Source: Chromohalobacter canadensis (GTDB taxonomy: Bacteria > Pseudomonadota > Gammaproteobacteria > Pseudomonadales > Halomonadaceae). Taken from it: a stretch of 64,000 bases of DNA. Below the pieces are notes generated by a model, which was given only the letters and a program-made list of their open reading frames with translations, made no database searches and had not been told where the DNA came from. The translations under genes were made by a program, and so were the position numbers. Each line of letters starts with the position of its first letter. The first letter of the stretch is position 1. Of this stretch, positions 24,734-34,580 are shown piece after piece. The stretch lies in the NCBI RefSeq assembly GCF_034479555.1, contig NZ_CP140151.1:1612001-1676000 (forward strand). Reading direction: 5' to 3'.

Positions 24734-25968
24734 TCAAGGTTTGGTTCGCATCAAGTTTGACTCGATATCCTTGATCCACTCACATTCAACACCCCTGTTT
24801 TCGCGCGCCTCCCTTATCATTCTGATATTGTTTGCCGTAGTTTCCGGCTCCCACGGTTCGCGCACTGATGCGACGGCCATTCCTAAAGAGGACTGCGCGT
24901 CTTCAACCTTATCAGATAAAACGGACACTTCGAGCTCTGTAGCGTAATCCCAATAATCTGGCCTTTTACTAGCCAGACGTCTTTTAACTGCATAAGCAAC
25001 TACAGGCATAAGTTCATTTCTTCTGGGATCAGGAGGGTCTGAGCACTCCATGAGCGTTACCGCGTTGATTCCTGGATATGCATCTCGCCAGTCCGATTCA
25101 AAACCTTGGAGATAAGCATCTATAGCCATATTCAAGAAGCCACGACCAGCCGGGTTCTGCTCCTCACTAGCCTTCAACCATCGGTCTTTATATACACGGC
25201 CTAGAATACCGTTGGTTTCACTACTGGGGCCATGACACTCAATCACTTCTGCCAACATCCTCTCCGCATCGTCATGCCGGCCAAGCCTATTCAGTGCAAA
25301 ACCTAATTGCTCTTGCACAAGTATCGTTTGCTTGAGGGGCGGAGACATCTTAGCAACTAGATCAACCATTTTTTGCCAATCTTTTACTGCTCTGTAAGAA
25401 AGGAATAGATCGATAACAATCGCGGGATCCGCGTCCACTACATCTATTTCTCTCTCAATATTTTCAACAGCAGAACTACTTTCTTCGCGAGCTCTCCTTA
25501 GTCGCTCTTTCATGGTCTTTGAGTACTCTACAATGTCCCGGAAAGCATCTGTTTTTAGTCTTTGAAGGTCCGGTCTCGGCACATCGGTTAACAGCTGATA
25601 CAGTGGGCTGTCATCTGCTGGGTCACGACATGACTCAAGCCTTTCAGCTAGCGCGTGACGGGTCTCCTCGGGGTTTTCTGGAAATCCGTATTCATCGACG
25701 TTATAGAGAATCGCTCTTAAAGGAGAAACATCAAAAGGTAAGCGCATGCCGCTTCCGGCTACCGGAACCGTGCTGTATGGTCGCACACCATGTCTTATCC
25801 CCAATTCATAAAATACGTTGGCGTTAGCAGTCGTGAGGTCTGCTACCGCATAGTCGCACATCATAAGCCGCTCAAACATCGGTTTATGGATGATCCCACC
25901 GATGACCTCTTCGTCCGCTCTGATCGGCTCTAAATTGGCATCCGTTATTGCAGGAGCAATTATTTGAT
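24734..25968 (-). pseudogene. TRAFs-binding-domain (DUF4071-type) protein, 5' end removed by IS
   Basis: About 411 codons remain; the first in-frame ATG is at 25879 (381 aa). The N-terminal part has LEPIRADEEVIGGIIHKPMF and CDYAVADLTTANANVFYELG, a motif shared with TIR-like and deoxyribosyltransferase-like folds. Behind it lies a TPR-like helical region (FALNRLGRHDDAERMLAEVI). Family members have about 25-30 more N-terminal residues; here family sequence begins exactly at the IS end (25968), so the true start is lost. It may still be translated from 25879. Confidence 0.75.
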
Positions 25969-27650
25969 CCTGAATCCGTGAGACCAGCCCCCAGAAATGC
26001 TTCTAACCTACTGAACTGCATGGCAATATAGCGAATATCGCCATTCACCCAGACAGTGCCATGCCCAACGTCAAGTTCCGCGCCAGTCGCCGCACCCTCA
26101 CCAGCCACGCCGGGCTGTCCATCATCGGGCAATGCTTCGAGATCGCTGGCGTCGACAGCATCGACAGCCGCTTCCCCACCACGCTGGGCATGCGCACCAG
26201 TGACGTGATCAAGAGCTACCTGGGCCTGCTGTGTCTGGGCATGAGCGACTATGACGCTGTCGAGAACTTCCGCCGCGACAAGCCCTTCCAACAACTGCTG
26301 ACCCTGCAGAAGGTGCCGAGCGCGGCGACGCTGCGACAGCGGCTGGAGAAACTTGCCGCCAACGACCTGCAGGCGCGCACCGCCACCTGGTCCACGACCC
26401 TGCTGTCACTGATCGAAGCACCGATCACCGCCGAGACGACGCACGTCTGCCTGGACATCGACACCTTCGTCATGGACAACAGCAACTCGAAGAAGGAAGG
26501 CGTCTCGCGGACCTACCAGAAGGTCGATGGCTACACCCCGATCGCCGCCTATCTGGGCAACGAAGGGTGGTGCCTGGGTCTGGAACTGCGGCCTGGCAAG
26601 CAGCACACCATGAAGGAGAGCAACGCCTTTCTGGAGCGGGTACTGCCTCGCGCCCAAGGCCTGACCAAGCAACCGATCCTGTTACGCGAGGACAGCGGCT
26701 TCGACAGCCAGGCGCACCTGGCGCTTCTCGAACAGCAGCGCCAGGTCTTTGCCGACGAGGGGCGCCGGCTCGACTATGTCGTCAAATGGAACCCGCGCGG
26801 CTCGGCCACGGCGGATCAGGATACCTGGTTGGCTGTGGCGGCGGACTACTGGGAAGAGCTGCGTCCTGGCAAGCGCCAGGCGCTGTGGACGCAGACCGTC
26901 TCGATCCACGACGACAACAAGACCGAATACGTCGTCCAACGCGTGATGCGCCTGGTAGAGCGCACCGCCGATCGCGATGGCCAGTTGCTGCTCGAACCGG
27001 ACTATGAGTTGGAAGGCTGGTGGACCAGCCTGGACGAGGCGCCGGAGGCGGTGATCAAACGCTACCAGGCGCATGCCACCCACGAGCAATTCCACAGTGA
27101 GATCAAGACCGATCTCGACCTGGAGCGGCTGCCGTCGGGCAAGTTCGCCACCAACGATCTGATCCTGCACCTCGCCCAGCTGGCCTACAACATCCTGCGG
27201 CTGATGGGGCAGCTGGGCATGACCGGCGAGCTGAGCCCGGTGCGCCATCCCGCCAAGCGGCGCCGGATCCGCACCGTGCTACAAGAGCTGGTGCATCGTG
27301 CGGCGCTCGTGATTCACAAGGCGCGGCAGATCATCCTCGACTTCGGGCAGGACATCGGACGCATGACGGTGTTGAACACCTTGCGAAGCCGCCTGCGCTA
27401 TCCCCGAGGCACGCCATGCTGATCGTCTGTCGGACAAAGGCACCACGCAGAGAGCTGACGGTCATCGGCAGCCAGTATCAGCGTGCCCGGCGGGTAGAAA
27501 TGCCTGTCAAAATGGGCTGCTCTCGTCGGTCAGCGTCGCCATGGTTGGTCCTCCCCGGTATGCGTTCAGCGGTTGAGACGGAATCGGCGGTCAGAAAATG
27601 CTCGCTGGCGGTGATAGGGGAAGTGTCGGCGCTGGCTTCACGGAATCAGG
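25969..27650 (+). mobile_element. complete IS1380-family insertion sequence (1682 bp)
   Basis: The terminal inverted repeats are 25969-25988 (CCTGAATCCGTGAGACCAGC) and 27631-27650 (GCTGGCTTCACGGAATCAGG), matching at 17 of 20 positions. One transposase gene lies inside. The flanks (TTGAT left, TACCT right) are not direct repeats, so the element is not in a simple insertion context. After the transposase, 27423-27630 shows no further gene. Confidence 0.88.
26061..27422 (+). CDS. IS1380-family transposase
   Basis: 453 aa DDE transposase. The N-terminus has SRRTLTSHAGLSIIGQCFEI, and DDE-region segments include VCLDIDTFVMDNSNSKKEGV, LLREDSGFDSQAHLALLEQ and the C-terminal HEQFHSEIKTDLDLERLPSG (Glu of the YREK-like motif). 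The length is full for the family, and no frameshift is seen, so the element may be active. GC content matches the host core rather than the AT-rich genes beside it. Confidence 0.95.
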   Translation: MPNVKFRASRRTLTSHAGLSIIGQCFEIAGVDSIDSRFPTTLGMRTSDVIKSYLGLLCLGMSDYDAVENFRRDKPFQQLLTLQKVPSAATLRQRLEKLAANDLQARTATWSTTLLSLIEAPITAETTHVCLDIDTFVMDNSNSKKEGVSRTYQKVDGYTPIAAYLGNEGWCLGLELRPGKQHTMKESNAFLERVLPRAQGLTKQPILLREDSGFDSQAHLALLEQQRQVFADEGRRLDYVVKWNPRGSATADQDTWLAVAADYWEELRPGKRQALWTQTVSIHDDNKTEYVVQRVMRLVERTADRDGQLLLEPDYELEGWWTSLDEAPEAVIKRYQAHATHEQFHSEIKTDLDLERLPSGKFATNDLILHLAQLAYNILRLMGQLGMTGELSPVRHPAKRRRIRTVLQELVHRAALVIHKARQIILDFGQDIGRMTVLNTLRSRLRYPRGTPC

Positions 27651-27669
27651 TACCTTTTCAGGGGGCCTC

Positions 27670-28122
27670 ATGAAGGATACAGGCATTAAACAACTCCTTG
27701 CTTCACTACTGGCATGTAGTTTCTTGGCAACAGGGGCAGTGTCGGCAAACGACCTACCTGATGAAGCAATTCTTTACAAAGACCCCAGGTGCGACTGTTG
27801 TACAGCTTATGCACATTACCTTGAAACGCAAGGTGTCAGGATCACGATCGTGGATGATGTTGCGCTGGATAGCATCAAGAAGCGAGCAGAAGTGCCCAAG
27901 AATTTGGCTTCATGCCATACCCTTAAAATGGGTAAGTATTGGATCGAGGGTCACGTTCCTAAGAAAGCACTAGCAACGCTTTTCTCTAAACAACCAGATA
28001 TAAATGGCATTGGCCTTGTCGGCATGCCGAAAGGATCCCCAGGCATGCCCGGGGCTCAAGAAGCACCCTTTAAAATCTATGAATTTAAAAATAATAAAGA
28101 CCATTCTTTCATGACTTTTTAG
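27670..28122 (+). CDS. DUF411 metal-binding protein
   Basis: 150 aa periplasmic protein. The start is set at MKDTGIK; a signal peptide ends near GAVSA. The thioredoxin-like DUF411 domain has YKDPRCDCCTAYAHYLETQG (CxCC), ASCHTLKMGKYWIEGHVPKK and LVGMPKGSPGMPG. DUF411 proteins often accompany copper and other metal tolerance genes, and the Cys/His/Met set fits metal binding. It is AT-rich and begins just 20 nt past the IS1380 end, so it may be driven from the IS. Confidence 0.92.
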   Translation: MKDTGIKQLLASLLACSFLATGAVSANDLPDEAILYKDPRCDCCTAYAHYLETQGVRITIVDDVALDSIKKRAEVPKNLASCHTLKMGKYWIEGHVPKKALATLFSKQPDINGIGLVGMPKGSPGMPGAQEAPFKIYEFKNNKDHSFMTF

Positions 28123-28151
28123 AAAATATTTTCATCGCAGCCTGGCTTTTA

Positions 28152-28178
28152 GAGGGGAGCATCTCCCCTCCTTTTTTA
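28152..28178 (+). terminator. rho-independent terminator of the DUF411 gene
   Basis: A perfect 8-bp stem GAGGGGAG / CTCCCCTC with a CAT loop, followed by CTTTTTT. Confidence 0.92.
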
Positions 28179-28202
28179 CACACGACAAATTCTTAACCAA
28201 AG

Positions 28203-28715
28203 CTATTGATTTTTCCCTATCATTTTTTCCCAAGTTCCGTCACGATGTACTAGGCGATGCAATATCGCCATAAACACATGTCCTGCAATCAACGCTGTCA
28301 GTATATAAGCAAGTGGGCCATGCAGCTCCTGAAAAATCGTATCCCATTTTGTGTCAAGACCTTTTGTCAGAAGAGTATCAAAAACTAAAACGGGATAACC
28401 TTGCAATAAGCCACTCAACGGGATAGCGATCAGAACAACGTATATACTAAAATGCCCAAACCTTACCATTATACTTCTACTTCGTGGCCTATGCTTTCTC
28501 TGCACCAACAACCAGATCATGCGGAGCAACATTACCCCCAAAATAGAAACCCCTATCGTCATATGCCACGGCTGTACATACTGACTAAAAATATTCTTGG
28601 GGTCCCAACTACGCATATATACATCGGCTAGCTGTATAATGACCAATATTGCAGTTATCCAATGCAATACGCGACTAACAACACCATAGTATTTATATGA
28701 GTCCGTTGCCTTCAT
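28203..28715 (-). CDS. cytochrome b561-type membrane protein
   Basis: 170 aa from the ATG at 28715; an in-frame GTG at 28724 is the alternative. Four hydrophobic helices carry the haem-ligand His of cytochrome b561/Ni-hydrogenase b-type subunits: SRVLHWITAIL, VQPWHMTIGVSILG, FQELHGPLAYI and AGHVFMAILHRLVHRDG. It would be an inner-membrane di-haem electron carrier. Partner and quinone specificity are unknown. It is AT-rich and probably cotranscribed with the secreted-protein gene upstream. Confidence 0.88.
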   Translation of the reverse strand: MKATDSYKYYGVVSRVLHWITAILVIIQLADVYMRSWDPKNIFSQYVQPWHMTIGVSILGVMLLRMIWLLVQRKHRPRSRSIMVRFGHFSIYVVLIAIPLSGLLQGYPVLVFDTLLTKGLDTKWDTIFQELHGPLAYILTALIAGHVFMAILHRLVHRDGTWEKMIGKNQ

Positions 28716-28760
28716 TATCCACACCCCATGCTATTTTAGGATTGCACACTACAAGAAGAA

Positions 28761-28784
28761 CCGGCCAACCCCAATCAGCCGGCC
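28761..28784 (-). terminator. possible terminator after the secreted-protein gene
   Basis: The minus strand reads CCGGC, a 12-nt loop, GCCGG and then TTCTTCTT. The stem is short and the T-tract interrupted, so read-through into the cytochrome gene is likely. Confidence 0.35.
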
Positions 28785-28804
28785 CTTAATTTACCATGCA
28801 TCAC

Positions 28805-29221
28805 TTATTGATATTGGGTGTGGAGTTGGTAGATATTCCGACTTTCATGAGCGCCTCCCATGGTAGTGCTTCCAGTAACCATAAGCTGATAATCTCCTGG
28901 CTCTAATGACCTGACAAGAGAAAAGTGCCCATCAGGATCTGACGCTGCGGCAACCATTTCTCCTGATGCGTCATAGAGCACCGCCTTCAGATAGTTTCCA
29001 CGGCTAGAGCTACCAGCATAGTGCTCACTTGTTACTGTTAAAGTAGTCGGCTTATCAATAGGCACGGTGTATCGGTTTTCGTTGCCATTGCTAATCATCT
29101 GACTCGATGAAATACCATCTTCTAGCACGGGAACGCCACCGTCATGACCAACGCTCGCAACAGCAGGAATTGCTAACACGCTGGAGATAAAAGCTGTCAA
29201 TGCAATCATTTTCACTTTCAT
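28805..29221 (-). CDS. small secreted protein, function unknown
   Basis: 138 aa from MKVKMIALT, with GAGGTG 5 nt upstream; 14 further codons upstream are open but would sit before the signal peptide. The signal peptide ends at AIPAVAS. The mature part looks like one beta-sandwich domain: NRYTVPIDKPTTLTVTSEHY, VLYDASGEMVAA and SLEPGDYQLMVTGST, the pattern of bacterial pre-peptidase/PPC-like domains. No catalytic motif is seen. It is grouped with the b-type cytochrome and DUF411 gene in an AT-rich patch. Confidence 0.65.
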   Translation of the reverse strand: MKVKMIALTAFISSVLAIPAVASVGHDGGVPVLEDGISSSQMISNGNENRYTVPIDKPTTLTVTSEHYAGSSSRGNYLKAVLYDASGEMVAAASDPDGHFSLVRSLEPGDYQLMVTGSTTMGGAHESRNIYQLHTQYQ

Positions 29222-29410
29222 GGCACACCTCATTTCATTGGGTACAAATACTTTATATCCCATAAAGCTGAAATGAGTATTAAAAACACCCTTACACTAT
29301 GCGGCAACCATGTGCAGCCTGACGAGCGACGTAGCTCGCCAAACTTTTGCGTTCAAAATCGGCAAAAAGCCTGACATGACAGAAAGCGGGATGCCAGGCT
29401 CAGATGGTGA

Positions 29411-29438
29411 GCGCCGAGGAAAGAGTTAGCCTCGGCGC
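29411..29438. terminator. hairpin downstream of glcB
   Basis: A perfect 9-bp stem GCGCCGAGG / CCTCGGCGC, 11 nt after the glcB stop (minus strand). No T-run, so it is a weak terminator or a 3'-end stabilising hairpin. Confidence 0.5.
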
Positions 29439-29448
29439 CCAGTTCAGA

Positions 29449-31653
29449 TCAACCCAACTTGGCCTTGTGCACCGCTCGCCAATGGTGCAGCAGCGGTTCG
29501 GTGTAGCCGGCCGGTTGCTCGCGTCCCTTGACGATCAGGTCGGATGCCGCCTGGAAGGCGCTGGACTCCGCCAGGTGCGAGGTCATCGGCGTATAGTCGG
29601 GGTCGTGGGCGTTCTGCTCGTCGACGACCTTGGCCATGCGCTCCAGCGTCTCGCGTACCCGTACCTCGCTGACGATGCCATGGTGCAACCAATTGGCCAA
29701 TAACTGGCTGGCGATCCGCAGCGTGGCGCGATCTTCCATCAACCCTACGTCGTGGATGTCCGGCACCTTGGAACAGCCCACGCCGTGCTCGACCCAACGC
29801 ACCACGTAGCCGAGGATCCCCTGACAATTGTTATCCAGTTCCTGCTGAATCTCGTCATCGGCCCAGCTCGGGTTCTTGTTAGCGCCTGAAGCCGCGCTTT
29901 TGACCACCGGCACGGTGAGTAGATCGTCGAGCAGGTCGTCGTTCGGCTTGGCTTCCAGTTCACGCTGAATCGTCGCGACGTCGACTTGGTGATAATGCAG
30001 CGCATGCAGCACCGCCGCCGTGGGTGAGGGCACCCAGGCCGTGGTCGCGCCCGCCTGGGGATGGCCGATCTTCTGCTCGATCATCGCTGCCATCAGCTCC
30101 GGCATCGCCCACATGCCCTTGCCGATCTGCGCCCGACCGCGCAGGCCACACGCCAAACCGGTCTGCACGTTGTTCTTCTCGTAGGCACCGATCCAGGTAG
30201 CGCCCTTCATGTCACCCTTGCGCAGCATGGGACCGGCTTCCATGGCGGTATGCATCTCATCGCCGGTGCGATCCAGAAAGCCCGTATTGATGAATGCCAC
30301 GCGCGAGGCGGCTTCATTGATGCACGCCTTGAGATTGACCGAGGTACGGCGCTCCTCATCCATGATGCCCATCTTGAGCGTATCGCGGGATAGACCCAGC
30401 ATGTCCTCGATGCGCATGAACAGGCTGTTGGAGAAGGCGACTTCCTTGGGCCCGTGCATCTTCGGCTTGACGATATACACCGAGCCCGTCCTCGAGTTAC
30501 TTGCCTCACCTTCGCGCTTTTTGAGGTCATGTATCGCCAGCAGGCTGGTAATTACACCATCCAGTATGCCCTCGGGGATCTCGTTGCCCTCGCCGTCGAG
30601 CACCGCCGGGGTCGTCATCAGATGGCCGACGTTGCGCACGAATAGCAGCGAGCGTCCAGGCAAGCGCACCTGGCCGCCCTGTGGTGCCGTGTAGTCGCGA
30701 TCCGGGTTGAGACGCCGCGTCACGGTCTTGCCGCCCTTGTCGAACGACTCGGCGAGATCGCCCTTCATCAGCCCCAGCCAGTTGCGATAGAGCAGCGTCT
30801 TGTCCTCGGCGTCCACTGCGGCCACGGAGTCCTCGCAGTCCATGATCGTACTCACCGCCGCTTCGACCAGGACGTCCTTGACGTGCGCCGGATCGGTCTT
30901 GCCAATGGGATGCGTCGCGTCGAACTGCACTTCCAGATGCAGACCGTGGTTGGCCAGCAGTACCGCGGTGGGTGCTTCCGTCTCGCCTTGATAGCCCACC
31001 AGTTGGGCGGGACGCGCCAGCGTCGTCTCGCTGCCCCCCTGCAACTGCACCACCAGCTTACCGTCGCGGATGCTGTAGCCACTCGACTCGGCGTGCGAGC
31101 CCTCGGCCAGCGGCGCGGCCTGATCGAGCACGCCACGCGCATAGGCGACGACCGCTTCACCACGCTTGGGGTTGTAGTCCTGACCCTTCTCGGCGCCATC
31201 GGTCTCGGGAATCACATCGGTGCCGTAGAGCGCGTCGTACAGGCTGCCCCAGCGCGCGTTAGCGGCGTTGAGCGCGTAGCGCGCATTGCTCACCGGCACC
31301 ACCAGTTGTGGCCCGGCCTGGATAGCGATCTCGTCGTCGACATGGGCGGTCGTCGCCTGCACCTTCGCCGGCGCCTCGACCAAATAGCCGATGTCTTTCA
31401 AGAAGGCGCGATAGGCGTCCATGTCTTGCACCGGGCCAGGGTGAGCCTTGTGCCACGCATCCAGCTCAGCCTGTAACCGCTCGCGTTCGGCCAGTAGCGT
31501 CTGATTGGTGGGCGTAAGGTCGTGGACCAAGGCATCGAACCCGGCCCAGAAGGCCTCGGAGTCGACACCCGTACCGGGCAAAGCTTCGTCGTTGATGAAA
31601 CGATCGAGCTGGCTGGCCACCTGCAAACGATGGCGTGTCGTACGGTCTGTCAT
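29449..31653 (-). CDS. glcB: malate synthase G
   Basis: 734 aa; condenses glyoxylate and acetyl-CoA to malate in the cytoplasm (glyoxylate bypass, glycolate and C2 use). The start was set at MTDRTTRHR, with GAGGAG upstream. Family motifs: [69 protein letters not shown] and [20 protein letters not shown]. The length matches the single-chain G form (about 720-730). No aceA is nearby. A palindrome just upstream (31682-31698) may control it. Confidence 0.97.
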   Translation of the reverse strand: MTDRTTRHRLQVASQLDRFINDEALPGTGVDSEAFWAGFDALVHDLTPTNQTLLAERERLQAELDAWHKAHPGPVQDMDAYRAFLKDIGYLVEAPAKVQATTAHVDDEIAIQAGPQLVVPVSNARYALNAANARWGSLYDALYGTDVIPETDGAEKGQDYNPKRGEAVVAYARGVLDQAAPLAEGSHAESSGYSIRDGKLVVQLQGGSETTLARPAQLVGYQGETEAPTAVLLANHGLHLEVQFDATHPIGKTDPAHVKDVLVEAAVSTIMDCEDSVAAVDAEDKTLLYRNWLGLMKGDLAESFDKGGKTVTRRLNPDRDYTAPQGGQVRLPGRSLLFVRNVGHLMTTPAVLDGEGNEIPEGILDGVITSLLAIHDLKKREGEASNSRTGSVYIVKPKMHGPKEVAFSNSLFMRIEDMLGLSRDTLKMGIMDEERRTSVNLKACINEAASRVAFINTGFLDRTGDEMHTAMEAGPMLRKGDMKGATWIGAYEKNNVQTGLACGLRGRAQIGKGMWAMPELMAAMIEQKIGHPQAGATTAWVPSPTAAVLHALHYHQVDVATIQRELEAKPNDDLLDDLLTVPVVKSAASGANKNPSWADDEIQQELDNNCQGILGYVVRWVEHGVGCSKVPDIHDVGLMEDRATLRIASQLLANWLHHGIVSEVRVRETLERMAKVVDEQNAHDPDYTPMTSHLAESSAFQAASDLIVKGREQPAGYTEPLLHHWRAVHKAKLG

Positions 31654-31681
31654 GCGGCTCTCCTCGGGTGTCGCCTCAAAC

Positions 31682-31698
31682 GTGGAAAATAATTCCAC
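31682..31698. promoter_or_regulatory. inverted repeat upstream of glcB
   Basis: GTGGAA-AATAA-TTCCAC, a perfect 6-bp inverted repeat 29 nt before the glcB start. Size and position suit a dimeric repressor or activator site. The cognate regulator is not in the window. Confidence 0.45.
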
Positions 31699-31885
31699 AA
31701 ATTAGACGTAAATCCTCGCGCTGTCATCTCCACCATTGGTCTGAGCGTCGTTTTTCGGCACAGAAGAAAGCGATGCAAATGCTGACAAATGCCGTGCAAG
31801 ACCTGAAAAAATGGGCCCGGCAATCACTTCCCTATAGCCTCGGGGACCGCGCGGACGCTAGCATGGAACGCACCGGGAGAATTGA

Positions 31886-32887
31886 ATGACCGACTTTACC
31901 CCCTTGAAACAGCTAGGCCTGCTGACGCCGATGGCACGCCCCGTGTCGCCGGCTATGAATGCCTATCTCGAGCACTATCGCTTAGCGTCGCTGTTGACAG
32001 AGAATACCGATCTACATGCCGGCTTCTTCGAGGCTCGGGGGTTTCAGTTGTGGGCTCAGGTATGGAGCCCGCCCAAACCGCAAGGCACGGCGTTCGTCGT
32101 GCACGGCTACTTCGATCACCTAGGGCTCTACCGCCATCTTCTCAAACTGCTGCTGGCGCGTGGCTGGCGCGTGGTGATGTGGGATCTCCCGGGGCACGGG
32201 CTCTCCAGCGGCGCGCGCGCTTCCATCGACGACTTCGGCGACTATGTCGGCTGCCTGAGCGCGCTGACTGAGGAGGTCACGCGTCTCGGCCTGGCCGATG
32301 GCCCCTGGATCGGCATCGGCCAAAGCACCGGCGCGTCGATTCTCGCCACCGACGCCCTGACCCACGGCCATCAGACACGCTGGGACGGCCTGGCGCTACT
32401 GGCACCGCTGGTGCGCCCCTGGGGCTGGCAGCAATCCAGCTGGCTGCACCGTGTGGTCAGTCCTTTCGTGCGCTCAGTGCCGCGCCGGTTTCGCCCCAAC
32501 ACCACCGATCTTGGCTTCGCCGATTTCCTGCGCCGCGGCGACCCCTTGCAGCCCGACCGCCTGGCCTTGACCTGGGTCAGCGCCATGCGCGACTGGATCC
32601 CCCTGCTGATGTCCATGCCGCCCAGCGAATTGCCGGTGCTGATCCTCCAGGGCGAACAAGACTTCACCGTGGACTGGCAGTGGAACCTGGAAACGCTGAC
32701 GGACAAATTCCCCAATGCCGATGTCCATCGGCATCCGGAAGCTCGCCATCATCTGGTCAACGAGGCCAAGCCGATTCGCACCCCTCTCTTCCATGAACTG
32801 AGTGGTTTCCTGGCGGGTTACGAGCGCCGGCTCGACCCGCACGACGCGCTATCCAGTGCCGACCCTTGCCCGCAGGAAACACCATGA
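31886..32887 (+). CDS. alpha/beta hydrolase (monoacylglycerol lipase-like)
   Basis: 333 aa. The Hydrolase_4 layout has the oxyanion region AFVVHGYFDHLGLYRHLL, WDLPGHGLSSG, the nucleophile elbow GQSTG, the acid in LILQGEQDFTVDW and the catalytic His in HPEARHHLVNE. These enzymes cleave lysophospholipids or monoacylglycerols; the true substrate is unknown. It overlaps the lipoprotein gene by 4 nt (ATGA). Confidence 0.9.
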   Translation: MTDFTPLKQLGLLTPMARPVSPAMNAYLEHYRLASLLTENTDLHAGFFEARGFQLWAQVWSPPKPQGTAFVVHGYFDHLGLYRHLLKLLLARGWRVVMWDLPGHGLSSGARASIDDFGDYVGCLSALTEEVTRLGLADGPWIGIGQSTGASILATDALTHGHQTRWDGLALLAPLVRPWGWQQSSWLHRVVSPFVRSVPRRFRPNTTDLGFADFLRRGDPLQPDRLALTWVSAMRDWIPLLMSMPPSELPVLILQGEQDFTVDWQWNLETLTDKFPNADVHRHPEARHHLVNEAKPIRTPLFHELSGFLAGYERRLDPHDALSSADPCPQETP

Positions 32888-33375
32888 AGCATGCCCACGC
32901 CGCTGGCATCATCGCACTCTGCCTGCTTTTGGCGGGATGCGCTGGGCTCGGCGACGCCCCGCCCGAGGACATGCGCCAGGCGGTATATGGCATGAGTAGC
33001 CAGGCCGCCGAGGCCCTGCTCGAATCGCCGCCCTGGTCGGGTGAAGCGCAGGATATGGTGGTGATGCTGGCACCACCGACGGTATCACCAGCGCTGGGTA
33101 TCGCACCGGGACGACTCACCGAAACCTTGGGCCGCGCCCTACTGGCACAGGCAGAGGGCCCCCAAGTCCTCGATTGGACGCCGGGCATGCTGGCCGACGA
33201 TGCGCCGGACAATCACTGGGTACTCGAGAGTCGGCTCCAAGGCAACGGCGTACTGCGCCTCTCCGATCGAGAGTTGCGTCCCTATCAGTGGGAAATCACC
33301 TTGCGCCGTCCCGGCCAAGACGCCCCCAGCTGGCGCGCCACGCTCTCCGGAGCCCTGGACGCCAGCGCGTTGTAA
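32884..33375 (+). CDS. lipoprotein, LpoB-like
   Basis: 163 aa. The signal peptide has the lipobox LLLAGC (Cys near residue 19). The mature part resembles short LpoB-type penicillin-binding-protein activators: MVVMLAPPTVSPALGIAPGR, LTETLGRALLAQAEGPQVLD, WVLESRLQGNGVLRLSDREL. An outer-membrane location is likely because Ala, not Asp, follows the Cys. Translationally coupled to the hydrolase. The LpoB link is tentative; the lipoprotein call is firm. Confidence 0.75.
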   Translation: MKHAHAAGIIALCLLLAGCAGLGDAPPEDMRQAVYGMSSQAAEALLESPPWSGEAQDMVVMLAPPTVSPALGIAPGRLTETLGRALLAQAEGPQVLDWTPGMLADDAPDNHWVLESRLQGNGVLRLSDRELRPYQWEITLRRPGQDAPSWRATLSGALDASAL

Positions 33376-33468
33376 TGCGTGCGTGCGAGGCATCGGACGT
33401 ATGCGTGTCACGTTGTGCCCAGCGCGTCTCGGTCGCACAATGAGCCTTTTGCGTTTCAGGAGTCTCGC

Positions 33469-34578
33469 ATGTCGCGTCACGCTCGCCACCTTGATCGTTC
33501 CGGGCCGTCCAATCCGTTCCCCGGCCTCAAAGCGCTGGAACGCAAGCTAGGCCGTGAGGTGCCGCATCGCCTGGGCTCCAACGAAGGATTGGACATGCCC
33601 CACCAGGCGCTCAAGGCGCGTTTTGGCGATGAGGTCGCCACCCTGGCCCGCGCCTACGGCGACGCCGAGGCCATGGATGTACGCCAACGCCTGAATGCCC
33701 TGCTCGGCACGCCACTGGAGGCGCTGATCATCGATGCCGGCGCCGACAGCCTGATGGCGCTCGCCCTGCGCACGCTGTGCGATCCCGACAGCACGGTCAT
33801 CGCCAGCGCGGGTACCTATCCCACCTTTCGTTACTTCGCCGAGGGTCAGGGCTGTCGGCTGGTCGAGGTTGACTATCACGACGCGCCCAGCGTGCTGGCG
33901 CCGGACCTCGACGCCCTGGCCGACCGCGCGGTGCGCGATAACGCCCGCGTGGTCTACCTGGCCAATCCCGACAACCCCAGCGGCCACCTGCACAGCGACG
34001 CCGATATCCTCACGCTGCGCGATGCTCTGCCCGAGGACTGCACGCTGTTGCTCGACGAGGCCTATCACGACTTCCGTGACGATGCCGACGCTCCCGCTGC
34101 AGGCGAGGTCTGGCCCGGCGTAGTGCGCCTACGCACCTTCTCCAAGGCACACGGCTTGGCCGGCTTGCGGATCGGCTATGCCATCGCCGAACCGGCGCTG
34201 ATCGAGGTGATGCACAAGGTGCGTATTCATTACGCGGTCTCATCGCTGGCACTGGCCGCCGCCGAGACTGTGCTCGACCACCCGGAGGAAACCACGCAGC
34301 ACGTACGCGACGTGATCGCCCGCCGCGAAGCACTGGCCGGCCACCTACGAGTTCTCGGCGCTGACGTGCCGCCCAGCGCTACCAACTTCATCGCCGTACG
34401 GCTGCCGGAGGCGGAGCTCGCCGCCCGCATCCATCGCGAACTGCTCGACGCCGGCACGCTCGTGCATCGCCCCGCGCATCCTGCGTTGGGCCACGTGCTA
34501 CGTATCAGTACGCTCGAGGATGCCCTCGAGCCTGGCCGGCTGGCCGCGCTGGAACGCGTGCTCGAGGCACAGCACTGA
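33469..34578 (+). CDS. PLP-dependent aminotransferase, HisC-like
   Basis: 369 aa class I/II aminotransferase. The start was chosen for CAGGAG 7 nt upstream. Motifs: HRLGSNEGLDMP at the N-terminus, VVYLANPDNPSGHLHS, LLLDEAYHDF and the PLP Lys in RTFSKAHGLAGLRIGYA. It is closest to histidinol-phosphate aminotransferase-type enzymes, but there is no his gene nearby, so it may serve aromatic or other amino acids. Confidence 0.9.
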   Translation: MSRHARHLDRSGPSNPFPGLKALERKLGREVPHRLGSNEGLDMPHQALKARFGDEVATLARAYGDAEAMDVRQRLNALLGTPLEALIIDAGADSLMALALRTLCDPDSTVIASAGTYPTFRYFAEGQGCRLVEVDYHDAPSVLAPDLDALADRAVRDNARVVYLANPDNPSGHLHSDADILTLRDALPEDCTLLLDEAYHDFRDDADAPAAGEVWPGVVRLRTFSKAHGLAGLRIGYAIAEPALIEVMHKVRIHYAVSSLALAAAETVLDHPEETTQHVRDVIARREALAGHLRVLGADVPPSATNFIAVRLPEAELAARIHRELLDAGTLVHRPAHPALGHVLRISTLEDALEPGRLAALERVLEAQH

Positions 34579-34580
34579 TC

